22,761 nucleotides of DNA from Fibrobacter sp. (GCA_021443065.1 JABUUR010000421.1:1-22761); one strand, 5' to 3'; counted from the first letter of the stretch, positions 15,101 through 22,690 are shown. Program-made: numbers and translations. The notes: a model not told the origin generated them from the sequence alone.

Positions 15101-18100
15101 GCCTTCGCGGATAGTTTCGCCCTTGGGAGCCTTGTCAGAAATCTTCGGGGCGTCGTTGACGGAACGAACTTCGTAACGGACGGTCTTGCTGGCGGTAGCA
15201 CCTTCGGGGTCAGACACGGTGAAGGTAATGTCGGCAGCGCCGTTCCAGTACTTGTTGGGGATGGCAATGGCAGCCACGCTAGCGCCACCTTCGCCCTTTT
15301 CCATCTTAACGGCCAGGGTTTCGCCGGCAGGTGCAGGTTCCTCGGCCTTGGCACCCTTCTTGCCCTTGGCAGGGGCGGCTGCAGCCTTCACAGGCTTCAC
15401 GTTGAAGGTCCAGGTGAGTTCGCCCTTCTTGTGGTCCGGGTCGTTGACCAGGTCATCCAACTTGATCTTTGCGAATTCCTTCTTTTCGTCAATGGACTGG
15501 TCCTTGATTTCGCGAACGAACGCAGGAGCATCGTTTACGGATTCCACGGTGAAGGTTGCAGTACGACTATCCGTAGCTCCTTCAGGGTCGGTCACGGTAA
15601 ACTTGACGGTTTCAGAACCGTGCCAGTACTTGTCCGGCTGGTTAATGGAAACGTTATGGCTAGCATCCATGGCAACCTTAAGTTCCTTGGCGCCTTCCAC
15701 CTTCCACTTCAACTTGCTCTTCGGATGGTCCAGGTCTTCCACAAAGTCATCCAGGCTGAAGGACTTGAACGCGCCCTTTTCCTTGATGGTCTGGCTTGCG
15801 ATATCCTTCATGACAGGAGGATCGTTGATGGACTTCACGGTGAAGGTAGCCATGGCCTTGGCAGAAGCACCTTCCGGGTCGGAGACGGTGAAGGTCACCT
15901 TTTCAGAACCGTTCCACATTTTGTTGGGGGTCTTGATGGTCACTTCGCCGCTCTTGGCCACGTCAATCTTGAGGTCCTTTTCACCGGAATGTTCAATCTT
16001 GAGTTTGTCAAAGGCGTGGTCTGGATCCTTGACAATGTCAGCCAGGTTGAACGGAGCGAATTCCTGCTTTTCTTCGATGGTCTGGTCCTTGATCTGGCCA
16101 ATGGACGGAGGATCGTTTACAGATGTCACGGTAAACAGGGCGGAGCAAGAAGCCTTGCCACCATCGGGATCTTCCACCTTGAAGGTAATCTGTTCTGCAC
16201 CGTTCCAGTACTTGTCTGGAATGACGATCTTTGCCATGCGCTGATCGTCCACAGTTACGGACAACTGCGGGGTGTAGTTCTTGGGAGCGCCCTTAGCAGG
16301 CTTCACATCGAAAGACCAGGAGAGTTGATCGCCCTTGTGGTCGGGGTCCTTCACGATTTCGTTCAGGTTGATGATAGCAAATTCACGCTTTTCCTGGATG
16401 GTCTGGTCCTTGATGGGCTTGACGAATTCAGGCAGGTCGTTTACGGATTCCACGGTAAAGGTAACGGTACGCTTGTCGGAAGCACCTTCAGGGTCGGTCA
16501 CGGTAAAGGTGATGGCCTCGGAACCGTTCCAGTACTTGTGCGGAGTGGTGACGGAGGCAACCTTGTTGGCGTCGATGACCACCTTAAGGTCCTTGTTGCC
16601 GGAAACGGTCCACTTCAGGTTCTTGTTGTCGTGGTCTTCATCGGTAACGAAATCGTTCAGGCTAATGGGCTTGAATTCGCCCTTTTCCTTGATGGTCTGG
16701 CTTGCGATATCCTTCATGACGGGAGGATCGTTGATGGACTTCACGGTGAATACCGCTTCGGACTTGGCAGATGCGCCTTCCGGGTCGGTCACGGTGAACA
16801 GGACCTTTTCAGAACCGTTCCAGTTCTTGCTGGGGGTCTTGATGGTTGCAACTCCGTCCTTGGAGATGTCGATCTTCAAGTCCTTGTTGCCGGTAACGGA
16901 CCACTTCAACTGATTGAAGGCATGGTCTGCATCGGAAGCCAATTCAGCAAGATTGATAGAAGCAAATTCATGCTTTTCTTCAATCATCTGGTCAGGAACT
17001 TTCTTGAGTGTGGGCACGTCGTTCACGGACTCCACGGTGAACAGGGCCTTGGAACTGGCCTTTGCACCTTCGGGGTCGGTCACAGTGATGGTGATTTCAT
17101 CCGCACCGTTCCAGAGTTTGTTGGGGATATTCACCTTGGCAACGTGCTGAGCATCGATATCCACAGTGAGGCCTGCTTCCTTGCCCTTTACGGTAGACTT
17201 CACGTCAACGGAGAATGTCAAGTCGCTGAGCTTGTGGTCCAGGTCGCGAACCATTTCGGCAAGTTTGATAGGCTGGAACTGGCCCTTTTCCTTGATGGTC
17301 TGGGGCTGGAGCTGCTTGACGAATTCAGGAACGTCGTTTACAGATTCAACGGTATAAGTAACGGTGCGTTCGTCGGTAGCGCCTTCGGGGTCGGTCACCT
17401 TGATGGTGAGGGTTTCAGAGCCGTTCCACTGGGGAGAGGGCGGAACAATCTTCATGACGCGAGAGGCATCGATGGTCACCTTGAGTTCGCGGTTGCCCGT
17501 AACGGTCCACTTCAACTTGTCCTTGGAGTGGTCCAGGTCCTCTACGAACTTGTCCAGTTCAACAGCCTTGAATTCCTGCTTTTCCTTGATAGTCTGTTCA
17601 GGAACATCCTTCATGACAGGAGGATCGTTGATGGACTTCACGGTAAGTTTCATCTGGGTCTTTGCCACACCGCCTTCGGGGTCGGTAGCGGTAAAGGTCA
17701 CGGTTTCAGAACCATTCCACAATTCGCTGGGAGTCTTGAAAGAAACTTCGCGGGTCTTGGGGTTCATGTTGACCTTGATATCCTTGGCGCCGGTAATTTC
17801 AACCTTCAACTTGGAAATGTCGTGGTCGGCATCGGAAAGGTATTCGTCCAGAACGATGGAAGAAAGTTCATTCTTTTCTTCGACGGTCTGGTCGGGAATC
17901 TTGGCGAACACAGGCACATCATTGATGGACTTTACAGTCAAGGTAACGTCCTGCTTGATGGAGGCCCCTTCAGGGTCGGTGCAGGTGAAGGTCACCACTG
18001 CAGCACCGTTCCAGTACTTGTCGGGGATTTCGATAGATGCCACATGGGATTCATCGATGTTCACGCTGAGGGTTCCGGATTCCGGTTCCTTGCCCTGGTG

Positions 18101-19531
18101 CTTCACATCGGCTTCCCAGGAGAGTTCGGAATTCTTGTGGTCGGCATCCTTTACGAATTCGTCCAGTTTGATTTTTGCGAACTGTTTCTTTTCGTCGATA
18201 ATCTGGTTGGGGATAGCCTTGGTGAATACCGGCACATCGTTCACGGAATTTACGGTGAAGGTGTTCTCGGATTCGGCGCATGCACCGGCCGGGTCGCAAA
18301 CCTTGAACTTCAAGGATTCGTAGCCATTCCATAGTTTGTTCGGAATGACGATCTTTGCAGTCTTTCCGGCAATGTTGACCTTCAAGTCCTTGTTGCCAGA
18401 AACTGTCCATTTAAGTTGTTCGAAAGAGTGGTCAGGATCCTTGACCAGCTTGTCCAGTTCGATGGGCTTGAACTCCTGCTTTTCATCGATAGTTTGTTCA
18501 GGAACATCTTGAACAAATTCAGGAGCATCGTTGATGGACTTTACGGTAAAGGTGACCTTGGACTTGGCAGAAGCACCGGCAGGGTCGGTCGCCGTGAACA
18601 CGAAAGTTTCGGAACCGTTCCAGTATTCGTTGGGGATCTTGACATTTGCGGTACCGTACTTGTCGATATCCACCTTCAGATCCTTGCCGCCTTCCACGGA
18701 CCACTTGAGTTTGGAAACATCGTCATCGATATCGCTGACGAAATCCGTGAGGCTGATGGATTCGAACTCGTTCTTTTCGTCGATGGTCTGGTCAGGAATC
18801 TTCTGCATGACCGGAGCGTCGTTGATGGACTTTACCGTGAAGGTTGCGGTCTTGGAGTCGCTGGCGTATTCGCCATCGGTGGCGGTAAACTTGATCTTCG
18901 CCTGGCCGTACCAGTTGGTGTCGGGAATGACGACTGTTGCAACGCGGTTGGGATCGATTTCCACATTCAGGTCGCCTTCGGCTTGATCCTTGCCCACCGG
19001 TTGGATGTCGAATTCCCAAAGAATCTGGTTCTTCGGGTGGTCGGGGTCGGTGACAAAATCGTCGAGACGGATCTTGGTGAACTGCTTACCTTCGTCGATG
19101 GTCTGGTCGGGAATCTGGGCCACCACCGGAGGATTGTTCACGGATTCCACGTTGAAGTTCACTGTCTCAGAACCGATAGCGCCCTTGGTATCGGTAGCGG
19201 CGAAGGTAATGTCTTCGTTTCCGTTCCAGTACTGGTCGGGAGTTTCAATCTTTGCAATGCGATCCGGAGTAATGGTCACCTTGAGTTTCTTGTTGCCAGA
19301 AACAGACCACTTAATCTGGGAAGGCTTGTCCATGTCGTCGGTTACATACTGATCCAACTTGATCGGAGCAAACTTGCCGCCTTCGTTAATAGATTCCCCC
19401 GGAATGCCATTCACTGATGGAGGATTGTTTTCTACGGCCGAGGCGTCACCGGCTTCTTGAGCGATACCCCAGGAAGCAAGCAGGCCAGCCGAAACTAGAA
19501 GAGCCGTTACAGACCAATTTTTACGTTTCAT
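12188..19531 (-). CDS. Giant exported Ig/cadherin-like tandem-repeat protein (2447 aa)
   Basis: A probable cell-surface or periplasmic structural or adhesive protein. Residues 1-24 form a signal peptide (ending WGIA-Q). Residues 37-2312 are 22 consecutive domains of 96-139 residues, each opening with [PAV]P and a DQTI-x-EK motif, then DPDH, LKW-V-GNK-LKV, PDKYWNG, TVTDPEGA and closing with F-V-S-VND. This matches the broad tandem-95/cadherin-like class; the DxDH and DPEG acidic motifs suggest calcium binding. Residues 2313-2409 are a different Big/VCBS-like cap domain, and 2410-2447 a Lys/Glu-rich tail ending KKGKKKR. I see no type IX sorting domain or LPXTG. GGGAG lies 8 bases before ATG. 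It stands alone, with its own terminator. Partner and exact location are unknown. Confidence 0.9.
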   Translation of the reverse strand: MKRKNWSVTALLVSAGLLASWGIAQEAGDASAVENNPPSVNGIPGESINEGGKFAPIKLDQYVTDDMDKPSQIKWSVSGNKKLKVTITPDRIAKIETPDQYWNGNEDITFAATDTKGAIGSETVNFNVESVNNPPVVAQIPDQTIDEGKQFTKIRLDDFVTDPDHPKNQILWEFDIQPVGKDQAEGDLNVEIDPNRVATVVIPDTNWYGQAKIKFTATDGEYASDSKTATFTVKSINDAPVMQKIPDQTIDEKNEFESISLTDFVSDIDDDVSKLKWSVEGGKDLKVDIDKYGTANVKIPNEYWNGSETFVFTATDPAGASAKSKVTFTVKSINDAPEFVQDVPEQTIDEKQEFKPIELDKLVKDPDHSFEQLKWTVSGNKDLKVNIAGKTAKIVIPNKLWNGYESLKFKVCDPAGACAESENTFTVNSVNDVPVFTKAIPNQIIDEKKQFAKIKLDEFVKDADHKNSELSWEADVKHQGKEPESGTLSVNIDESHVASIEIPDKYWNGAAVVTFTCTDPEGASIKQDVTLTVKSINDVPVFAKIPDQTVEEKNELSSIVLDEYLSDADHDISKLKVEITGAKDIKVNMNPKTREVSFKTPSELWNGSETVTFTATDPEGGVAKTQMKLTVKSINDPPVMKDVPEQTIKEKQEFKAVELDKFVEDLDHSKDKLKWTVTGNRELKVTIDASRVMKIVPPSPQWNGSETLTIKVTDPEGATDERTVTYTVESVNDVPEFVKQLQPQTIKEKGQFQPIKLAEMVRDLDHKLSDLTFSVDVKSTVKGKEAGLTVDIDAQHVAKVNIPNKLWNGADEITITVTDPEGAKASSKALFTVESVNDVPTLKKVPDQMIEEKHEFASINLAELASDADHAFNQLKWSVTGNKDLKIDISKDGVATIKTPSKNWNGSEKVLFTVTDPEGASAKSEAVFTVKSINDPPVMKDIASQTIKEKGEFKPISLNDFVTDEDHDNKNLKWTVSGNKDLKVVIDANKVASVTTPHKYWNGSEAITFTVTDPEGASDKRTVTFTVESVNDLPEFVKPIKDQTIQEKREFAIINLNEIVKDPDHKGDQLSWSFDVKPAKGAPKNYTPQLSVTVDDQRMAKIVIPDKYWNGAEQITFKVEDPDGGKASCSALFTVTSVNDPPSIGQIKDQTIEEKQEFAPFNLADIVKDPDHAFDKLKIEHSGEKDLKIDVAKSGEVTIKTPNKMWNGSEKVTFTVSDPEGASAKAMATFTVKSINDPPVMKDIASQTIKEKGAFKSFSLDDFVEDLDHPKSKLKWKVEGAKELKVAMDASHNVSINQPDKYWHGSETVKFTVTDPEGATDSRTATFTVESVNDAPAFVREIKDQSIDEKKEFAKIKLDDLVNDPDHKKGELTWTFNVKPVKAAAAPAKGKKGAKAEEPAPAGETLAVKMEKGEGGASVAAIAIPNKYWNGAADITFTVSDPEGATASKTVRYEVRSVNDAPKISDKAPKGETIREGGRFKTIDLTSLASDPDHKTSQLKWSVSGNKQLKVDIRKDNTVIVATPNDQWNGKELVTFTVTDPEGASASHKMMFEVTRVNDAPVLVKKIPDQKIKEKETFAQIKLDDYVKDPDNKPSELIWTVTGNKKLKAEISPSHVLTVSAPDKYFWCAPEAMVLMVKDPEGLATSQIVTFEITSVNDAPMMKDIPDQKIKEKGLFKEIDLNKFVKDPDHKMEELSWTIKVEKVNAAAPAPAPKKAAKKPAKKGKKGAKAEEPEKAEEPAPEPVDEFQIEVDSKNIARVKLADKYWNGERKVTFTVKDPEGASVSKSCLFTVESVNDAPEFKPVPIQTIEEKKQFAPIDLAKFVSDPDHKLEQLKFEVSAGRALKASINAKKQLVVTTPDKFWFGTEKIKVDVFDPEGAKATQQITFEVTPVNDPPVIGKIAGQKIKEKEKFQVVDLSKAATDPDNKPNELKWTITGNKELKIDIKGNRAQILTPNPNWFGKETLTFTVQDIAGASASTKATFEVTPVNDPPVLKPVQPFVIEEKKTFAPVDFSKFVSDPDNKLEELVWTLDNETPASKASKGAPAKKGKKAAPAAPAVKHELHFEISDKGVLTVDIPDKYWNGSESVIVNVFDPAGEKASVEVKFTVKPVNDRPIVKQIPGQETLEGKSFKPIKLDQYVTDPDNKPHEIKWKVTGAKFLAVEISAGREAVIRPKKADWFGEETLVFTATDPAGAMDKSMAKFVVKHVNAAPIMRDIPDYTIKEDDKQGVVAAIKLDQYARDKDHNFDELKWTFTGNKFLVVKHDKAKKMAFVMQPHEDWNGKPERITFTVTDPEGASASKSALFTVIAVNDPPVAKAQTYMTQEGETLKVSASEGLMSGVNDPDGEKPVSVQLVQKPRNGKINLNEKDGSFTYQPNKGFSGLDEFTFKVKDPGGLYSKVTTAEINVSFKMNDLRGGKKAEKKEEPKAEEPKATDKASKAKKGKKKR
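12596..19423 (-). repeat. 22 tandem domain repeats with a three-domain higher-order period
   Basis: By direct reading, domains start at residues 37, 134, 239, 336, 433, 539, 637, 734, 839, 936, 1033, 1141, 1238, 1335, 1461, 1560, 1659, 1798, 1895, 1991, 2114 and 2211. Domains 2, 5, 8, 11, 14, 17 and 20 are long (105, 106, 105, 108, 126, 139, 123 residues); the others are 96-102. The DNA coding the 10/9 and 13/12 domain junctions is nearly identical at spacing of about 906 bases (around 16685-16748 and 15780-15844), the length of three domains. Confidence 0.9.
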
Positions 19532-19891
19532 TTATGATCTCCCAAAAATACATCAATCCACTTTTGCTTTAAAATCATCAAAGTACTAGCGGTTTTACGT
19601 GTTTTATGTGATAAATATAATGATTTAATTTGATTATTGTCACATAATTTACAAAAAATGCCATTTTTTTTATAAAAACGCCACATTGTTACTTGAAAAT
19701 TTTGAATAATTTTTGTAACTCATTGATACTCAACGAGTTACAGGATTAACCCATCCCTTTTGTAAAATTTTTGAAAAATTTTGATTTTTTGGACAGTCCT
19801 GGGGCAAAACACCCCCGATATTCAATGACAAAGCCCAGTAAAAAGGCTATCTTTGTAAAAAACATCAAAAAACACAAAAACGGGTAAAAAA
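19532..19891. other. AT-rich intergenic region between divergent genes
   Basis: This 360-base gap must hold the promoters of both the giant repeat gene and the rightward 19892 gene. It is strongly AT-rich with many T and A runs. The only clear structure is the inverted repeat at 19714-19742. TTGAAA (19693) and similar boxes occur, but I cannot assign -10/-35 pairs with confidence. There is no dispersed repeat and no coding frame. Confidence 0.65.
19714..19742. promoter_or_regulatory. Inverted repeat, possible operator
   Basis: TGTAACTC (19714-19721) and GAGTTACA (19735-19742) are perfect 8-base arms with a 13-base spacer, centre-to-centre 21 bases or two helical turns. That geometry suits a dimeric regulator between the divergent genes. 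There is no T run after it, so a terminator is less likely. Confidence 0.4.
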
Positions 19892-20302
19892 ATGAAATTC
19901 GTTTTCCTCTGCGACGCCAACTATCTCAAGGGCGACATGGTCAACTTCGTGAACAACTTCCCCACCAACCACGAACTGGTCACCATGACCTCCGATGAAC
20001 TTCTCCAGTCCAAGGCCATTTTCGACGGTACCTTCGCCGTTCTCGCCGAACGCGCCACCTGGCAGAAGAATTTCAGCCTGTTCCGCTATTTCAACCTGCT
20101 CCCCCTTCTCGAGGTCCTCCCCCTGGGCATCGTGAGCCGTTCTCGCCGTAGCGAACCCCTCAAGGGCCGCACCCAGAACAGGAACCAGGAAATCTATTTC
20201 AACCCCTCCTCCTCCGCCGAAGAACTCTACCTGCAGATCGAGAAGTTTGTTGCAGCCCCCCCCGCCGGCTTCACCTACCCTCGCGGTTCTCAAAAGGCTT
20301 AG
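19892..20302 (+). CDS. Unknown 136-residue protein, receiver-like alternation
   Basis: I do not recognise a family. The protein alternates short hydrophobic strands and helices: strand 2-8 (KFVFLCD), helix 12-22, strand around 28-33, helix 34-41, strand 45-52 (GTFAVLAE), helix 62-74, strand 76-82 (LPLGIVS), a basic loop 83-96, strand 99-103, helix 108-118. That order resembles a CheY-like receiver or other flavodoxin-like fold, with Asp 8 at the end of strand 1. The usual phosphorylated Asp after strand 3 and Lys after strand 5 are not evident. There is no signal peptide. Its stop is 17 bases before the peptidase gene, so the two are probably co-transcribed and may work together. The fold is inferred from pattern only. 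Confidence 0.75.
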   Translation: MKFVFLCDANYLKGDMVNFVNNFPTNHELVTMTSDELLQSKAIFDGTFAVLAERATWQKNFSLFRYFNLLPLLEVLPLGIVSRSRRSEPLKGRTQNRNQEIYFNPSSSAEELYLQIEKFVAAPPAGFTYPRGSQKA

Positions 20303-20319
20303 TTTTCAAGAGAGCCTAG

Positions 20320-21837
20320 GTGCAAAAAAAGGTTCTGGACAGCTTGTTCAAGCAAGGAGGTCTGACCCTCTTCGCTTTCCCCGGCGAGAAGACCATACCT
20401 CTTGAGGCCTTGCAAAATCTTGCGCTGGCGATGAACGTCGGCGCACGTTTTGTTATTGTGGACTTTTCCGGTGAAAACCATTTCGAGGGCAACGCGCCCT
20501 TTACCTGCGATGCGCTATTCAACGGGATTCTTTCCAAGGAAGAGCTGGACAAGTTCGCCGCAGGGCAATCCGGCTGGATCATTACCGGTGCCCGGACGCT
20601 CCCCACAAGCGACCTGCATTTCCGCAATTTCTACCAGAACCTGCAACTTATCAAAAAGGTCGTCCCCCAGGTCTTGGGAATCCTGCCCTCCGAAATAAGC
20701 GATGACGAAGCCAGGCGGATCATACCGGCGGCCCGCCTGCTGATTGTGGACTGTGACAACATGGAATGCGCTTCTGTCTACCTCGAAGATGCGCAAAGCC
20801 TGCAAGGCGCACCCCTGCTGTGGCTTTTATCCTCGGGACCAAGCAAGAAACGATTCCCGAGGGCCGCAAGGGCCGTAGCCAAAAGCCAGTCTTTCCGCAA
20901 GGAAATCCGCAGGTGCGATTGGAAAAAGGAACCCGAGGCATTTTGCAGGATCGTGGAAAACCTCCACAAGATAGGCATTCTTCAGAAGAACCCGCTGGAC
21001 GGCGTTTCCAACGTATTCCGGAAGGCTTTTCCGCTGTTTCTGCTTGCTGCAATGGCATTGCCGTTCTTCTTTGTCACCAAGGTGGACCCGGGAATTTCAA
21101 ACCTTCGGGACCGTAGGCACGAACGTGACAAAATCGCAGTCGCCCCATCCTTCGAATACACCTTCGACGGAAAGGAAAGCATACAACGTATCGCACGCTA
21201 CGCCATAGGGCGATTCAACGCACTCATCACCAACGAGCGGATGATCCGCCAGTATGTGGACGTCACCTTGGAAGAAAACGGCTACCCGTTGAACTCCTGG
21301 GAAAAGAACAACTTCAACATACCTCCCGAAGGGACAATCCTCAAGTTCTCCCGACCGGACTTTTTCCATAAGACCGCCTCCGACTCCATCGGCGCCGCCT
21401 GGAAATACTGGACATCCATAGTCTCCGACAGCGTAAGTTACCTGACGGAATTCTATCATGCGTCTGCCTCGGGCAGCATGCGCCAGCATAACGGCATCGA
21501 CCTGGCTAGCCGCCAAGGGGCAAGAATCCTAGCCCCCTTTGCCGCAAAGGCGTGGACCAGCCGCGACGAACGAGGAGGCGTAATCATCGGCCTTGTCCGA
21601 GAAAAAGACGTCATCTTGTTCATGCACTGCGACAAACTTCTATATCTCGATGGCCAGGAAGTCATGGCCGGCGACCCCATTGCAACCGTAGGCACCACAG
21701 GGCACACCACAGGCCCCCACGCCCACGTGGTGACAGGCATAATCGACAAGAAAGGAACCAAGAGAATCGGCAACGTCAGGTACAACGTCATCGATCCCAT
21801 CCAGTGGTTCTACATGTTCAAGCCCAACAGTCCGTAA
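20320..21837 (+). CDS. Membrane-anchored M23 peptidase with N-terminal pseudo-ATPase domain
   Basis: A peptidoglycan endopeptidase of 505 residues. Residues 1-220 are cytoplasmic and follow a MinD/ParA/CpsD layout: FPGEKT (20-25) where Walker A should be, then a helix, VIVDFSGEN (45-53), IITGARTLP (87-95), and LLIVDCDN (140-147) in the Walker B position. The P-loop Gly/Lys spacing is broken, so ATP binding is unlikely. A transmembrane segment (237-252) precedes an extracytoplasmic linker. The M23 domain has zinc ligands H390 and D394 (HNGID), catalytic-type H436, and the H-x-H at 467-469, all intact. GTG start at 20320 with AGAGAG just upstream is chosen because in-frame ATGs fall inside the first domain. 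It is the second gene of the unit starting at 19892. Confidence 0.88.
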   Translation: MQKKVLDSLFKQGGLTLFAFPGEKTIPLEALQNLALAMNVGARFVIVDFSGENHFEGNAPFTCDALFNGILSKEELDKFAAGQSGWIITGARTLPTSDLHFRNFYQNLQLIKKVVPQVLGILPSEISDDEARRIIPAARLLIVDCDNMECASVYLEDAQSLQGAPLLWLLSSGPSKKRFPRAARAVAKSQSFRKEIRRCDWKKEPEAFCRIVENLHKIGILQKNPLDGVSNVFRKAFPLFLLAAMALPFFFVTKVDPGISNLRDRRHERDKIAVAPSFEYTFDGKESIQRIARYAIGRFNALITNERMIRQYVDVTLEENGYPLNSWEKNNFNIPPEGTILKFSRPDFFHKTASDSIGAAWKYWTSIVSDSVSYLTEFYHASASGSMRQHNGIDLASRQGARILAPFAAKAWTSRDERGGVIIGLVREKDVILFMHCDKLLYLDGQEVMAGDPIATVGTTGHTTGPHAHVVTGIIDKKGTKRIGNVRYNVIDPIQWFYMFKPNSP

Positions 21838-21962
21838 TCCCATCGGATGTTCCACGGACTCAGCGACAATATCGTTGTGATTCTACTCACGAAAAAAGCT
21901 GTTCGCACCGCTAAACGGGGATAATTCGTTTATTTAAAGCATTTTGTAAGCGAAATGTTACC

Positions 21963-21992
21963 TTGACCATCTCGCCAATTTGTCCGTAATTA
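21963..21992 (+). promoter_or_regulatory. Candidate promoter of the small lipoprotein gene
   Basis: TTGACC (21963-21968) and TAATTA (21987-21992) are separated by 18 bases, about 60 bases before the start codon. The match is fair, not exact. A weak hairpin TAAACG/CGTTTA (21912-21932) between the peptidase stop and this site might end the upstream transcript. Confidence 0.35.
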
Positions 21993-22052
21993 AATAACTT
22001 TGTAACCGGAATTAGGGATTTGGTCAAACAGGGTTTATCAAAAGGAAAAATA

Positions 22053-22502
22053 ATGAAGTTTAGTGTTTTGGCGTTCTCCACCATGACCGTAGCCCTCCTC
22101 GCCGGATGTTCCGGAATCGTCACCCCCAAGTCTGAACTGGCATCTCACGAACCAGGCAAGGACATTCCCGCCATCGACAACATGATTGTCTCCCTGAAGC
22201 AGGAATACATCGACAAGTGCTACATGCCTGTCGTAAAGCGCAACCCTCCCGAAAACCAGTGCCAGTCCGACTTGTTCCAGACGCTGGAGCGCCGCTACAG
22301 CCTGAACTTCAACCAGAACCATGTGGCGATGGCTGCAAACATGCTGATGTTCAAGGATGTAGACGCAAAGATCATCGAGATGTCCCGCCAGGACCCCGAA
22401 GTCCGCGAAGCGATTCGCAACGGTTCCTTTACAAGTACCAACGACATGTTGGCCTATTACAAGGAAAAGTACCAGTTCGACACCCAGTTGGAAAAATACT
22501 AG
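22053..22502 (+). CDS. Small lipoprotein of unknown function (149 aa)
   Basis: The ATG at 22053 is preceded by AAAGGAAA at 5 bases and begins a classical lipoprotein signal: a hydrophobic stretch and LAGC with the lipidated Cys at 19. An upstream TTG at 22020 would add 11 hydrophilic residues and spoil this signal. The mature part (130 residues) has no membrane segment, is mostly helical in character, and has two Cys (56 and 70) that could pair in the periplasm. Ser follows the lipidated Cys, which by the E. coli rule favours outer-membrane sorting; whether that rule holds here is unknown. The gene has its own candidate promoter and a strong terminator. No family recognised. Confidence 0.85.
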   Translation: MKFSVLAFSTMTVALLAGCSGIVTPKSELASHEPGKDIPAIDNMIVSLKQEYIDKCYMPVVKRNPPENQCQSDLFQTLERRYSLNFNQNHVAMAANMLMFKDVDAKIIEMSRQDPEVREAIRNGSFTSTNDMLAYYKEKYQFDTQLEKY

Positions 22503-22528
22503 TTCTGCGTGTCAACCCGAGACTATAG

Positions 22529-22565
22529 AAAAGCATCTGCCGCAAAGCAGATGCCTTTCTTTTTT
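22529..22565. terminator. Rho-independent terminator, probably bidirectional
   Basis: GCATCTGC (22533-22540) and GCAGATGC (22547-22554) make a perfect 8-bp stem around a 6-base loop, followed on the plus strand by CTTTCTTTTTT. On the minus strand the stem is followed by TTTTC, so it could also stop the leftward gene that enters from the right edge. Confidence 0.85.
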
Positions 22566-22592
22566 CCGCAGAAGCGCTTGGTGATTGGAGGT

Positions 22593-22690
22593 TGTCATCC
22601 GGGCTTGATGTTTGCTGTCATCCCGGGCTTGATGTTTGCTGTCATCCCGGCCTAAGCCTGCCCCGGGCTTGCCCCGGGGAGCCGGGATCT
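22593..22690 (+). repeat. Dispersed repeat with two tandem upstream units
   Basis: Two tandem units, TGTCATCCGGGCTTGATG plus TTTGC (22593-22615) and the same with one extra C (22616-22639), precede a full long-form repeat (22640-22690) that starts TGTCATCCCGGCCTAAGCC and ends GAGCCGGGATCT. The full unit has two CYTGCCCCGGG copies. The arrangement of two short units then a full one parallels 12003-12095. Confidence 0.85.

Noticed and set aside
12473..18334. A 1953-codon open frame on the plus strand, opposite the giant repeat gene
   Set aside because: It mirrors the repeats of the minus-strand gene, has no signal or family motifs, and no ribosome-binding site. Strong codon bias in the real gene avoids the codons that would give stops on the other strand, and tandem repetition extends this over kilobases.
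22020..22052. TTG start 33 bases upstream for the small lipoprotein
   Set aside because: It lacks a ribosome-binding site and would put 11 hydrophilic residues before a typical lipoprotein signal. The ATG at 22053 has AAAGGAAA at the right distance.
22593..22690. Tandem units that could suggest a small CRISPR array
   Set aside because: The units are directly adjacent with no unique spacers, and the sequence is that of the dispersed family seen elsewhere between genes. No cas gene is present.
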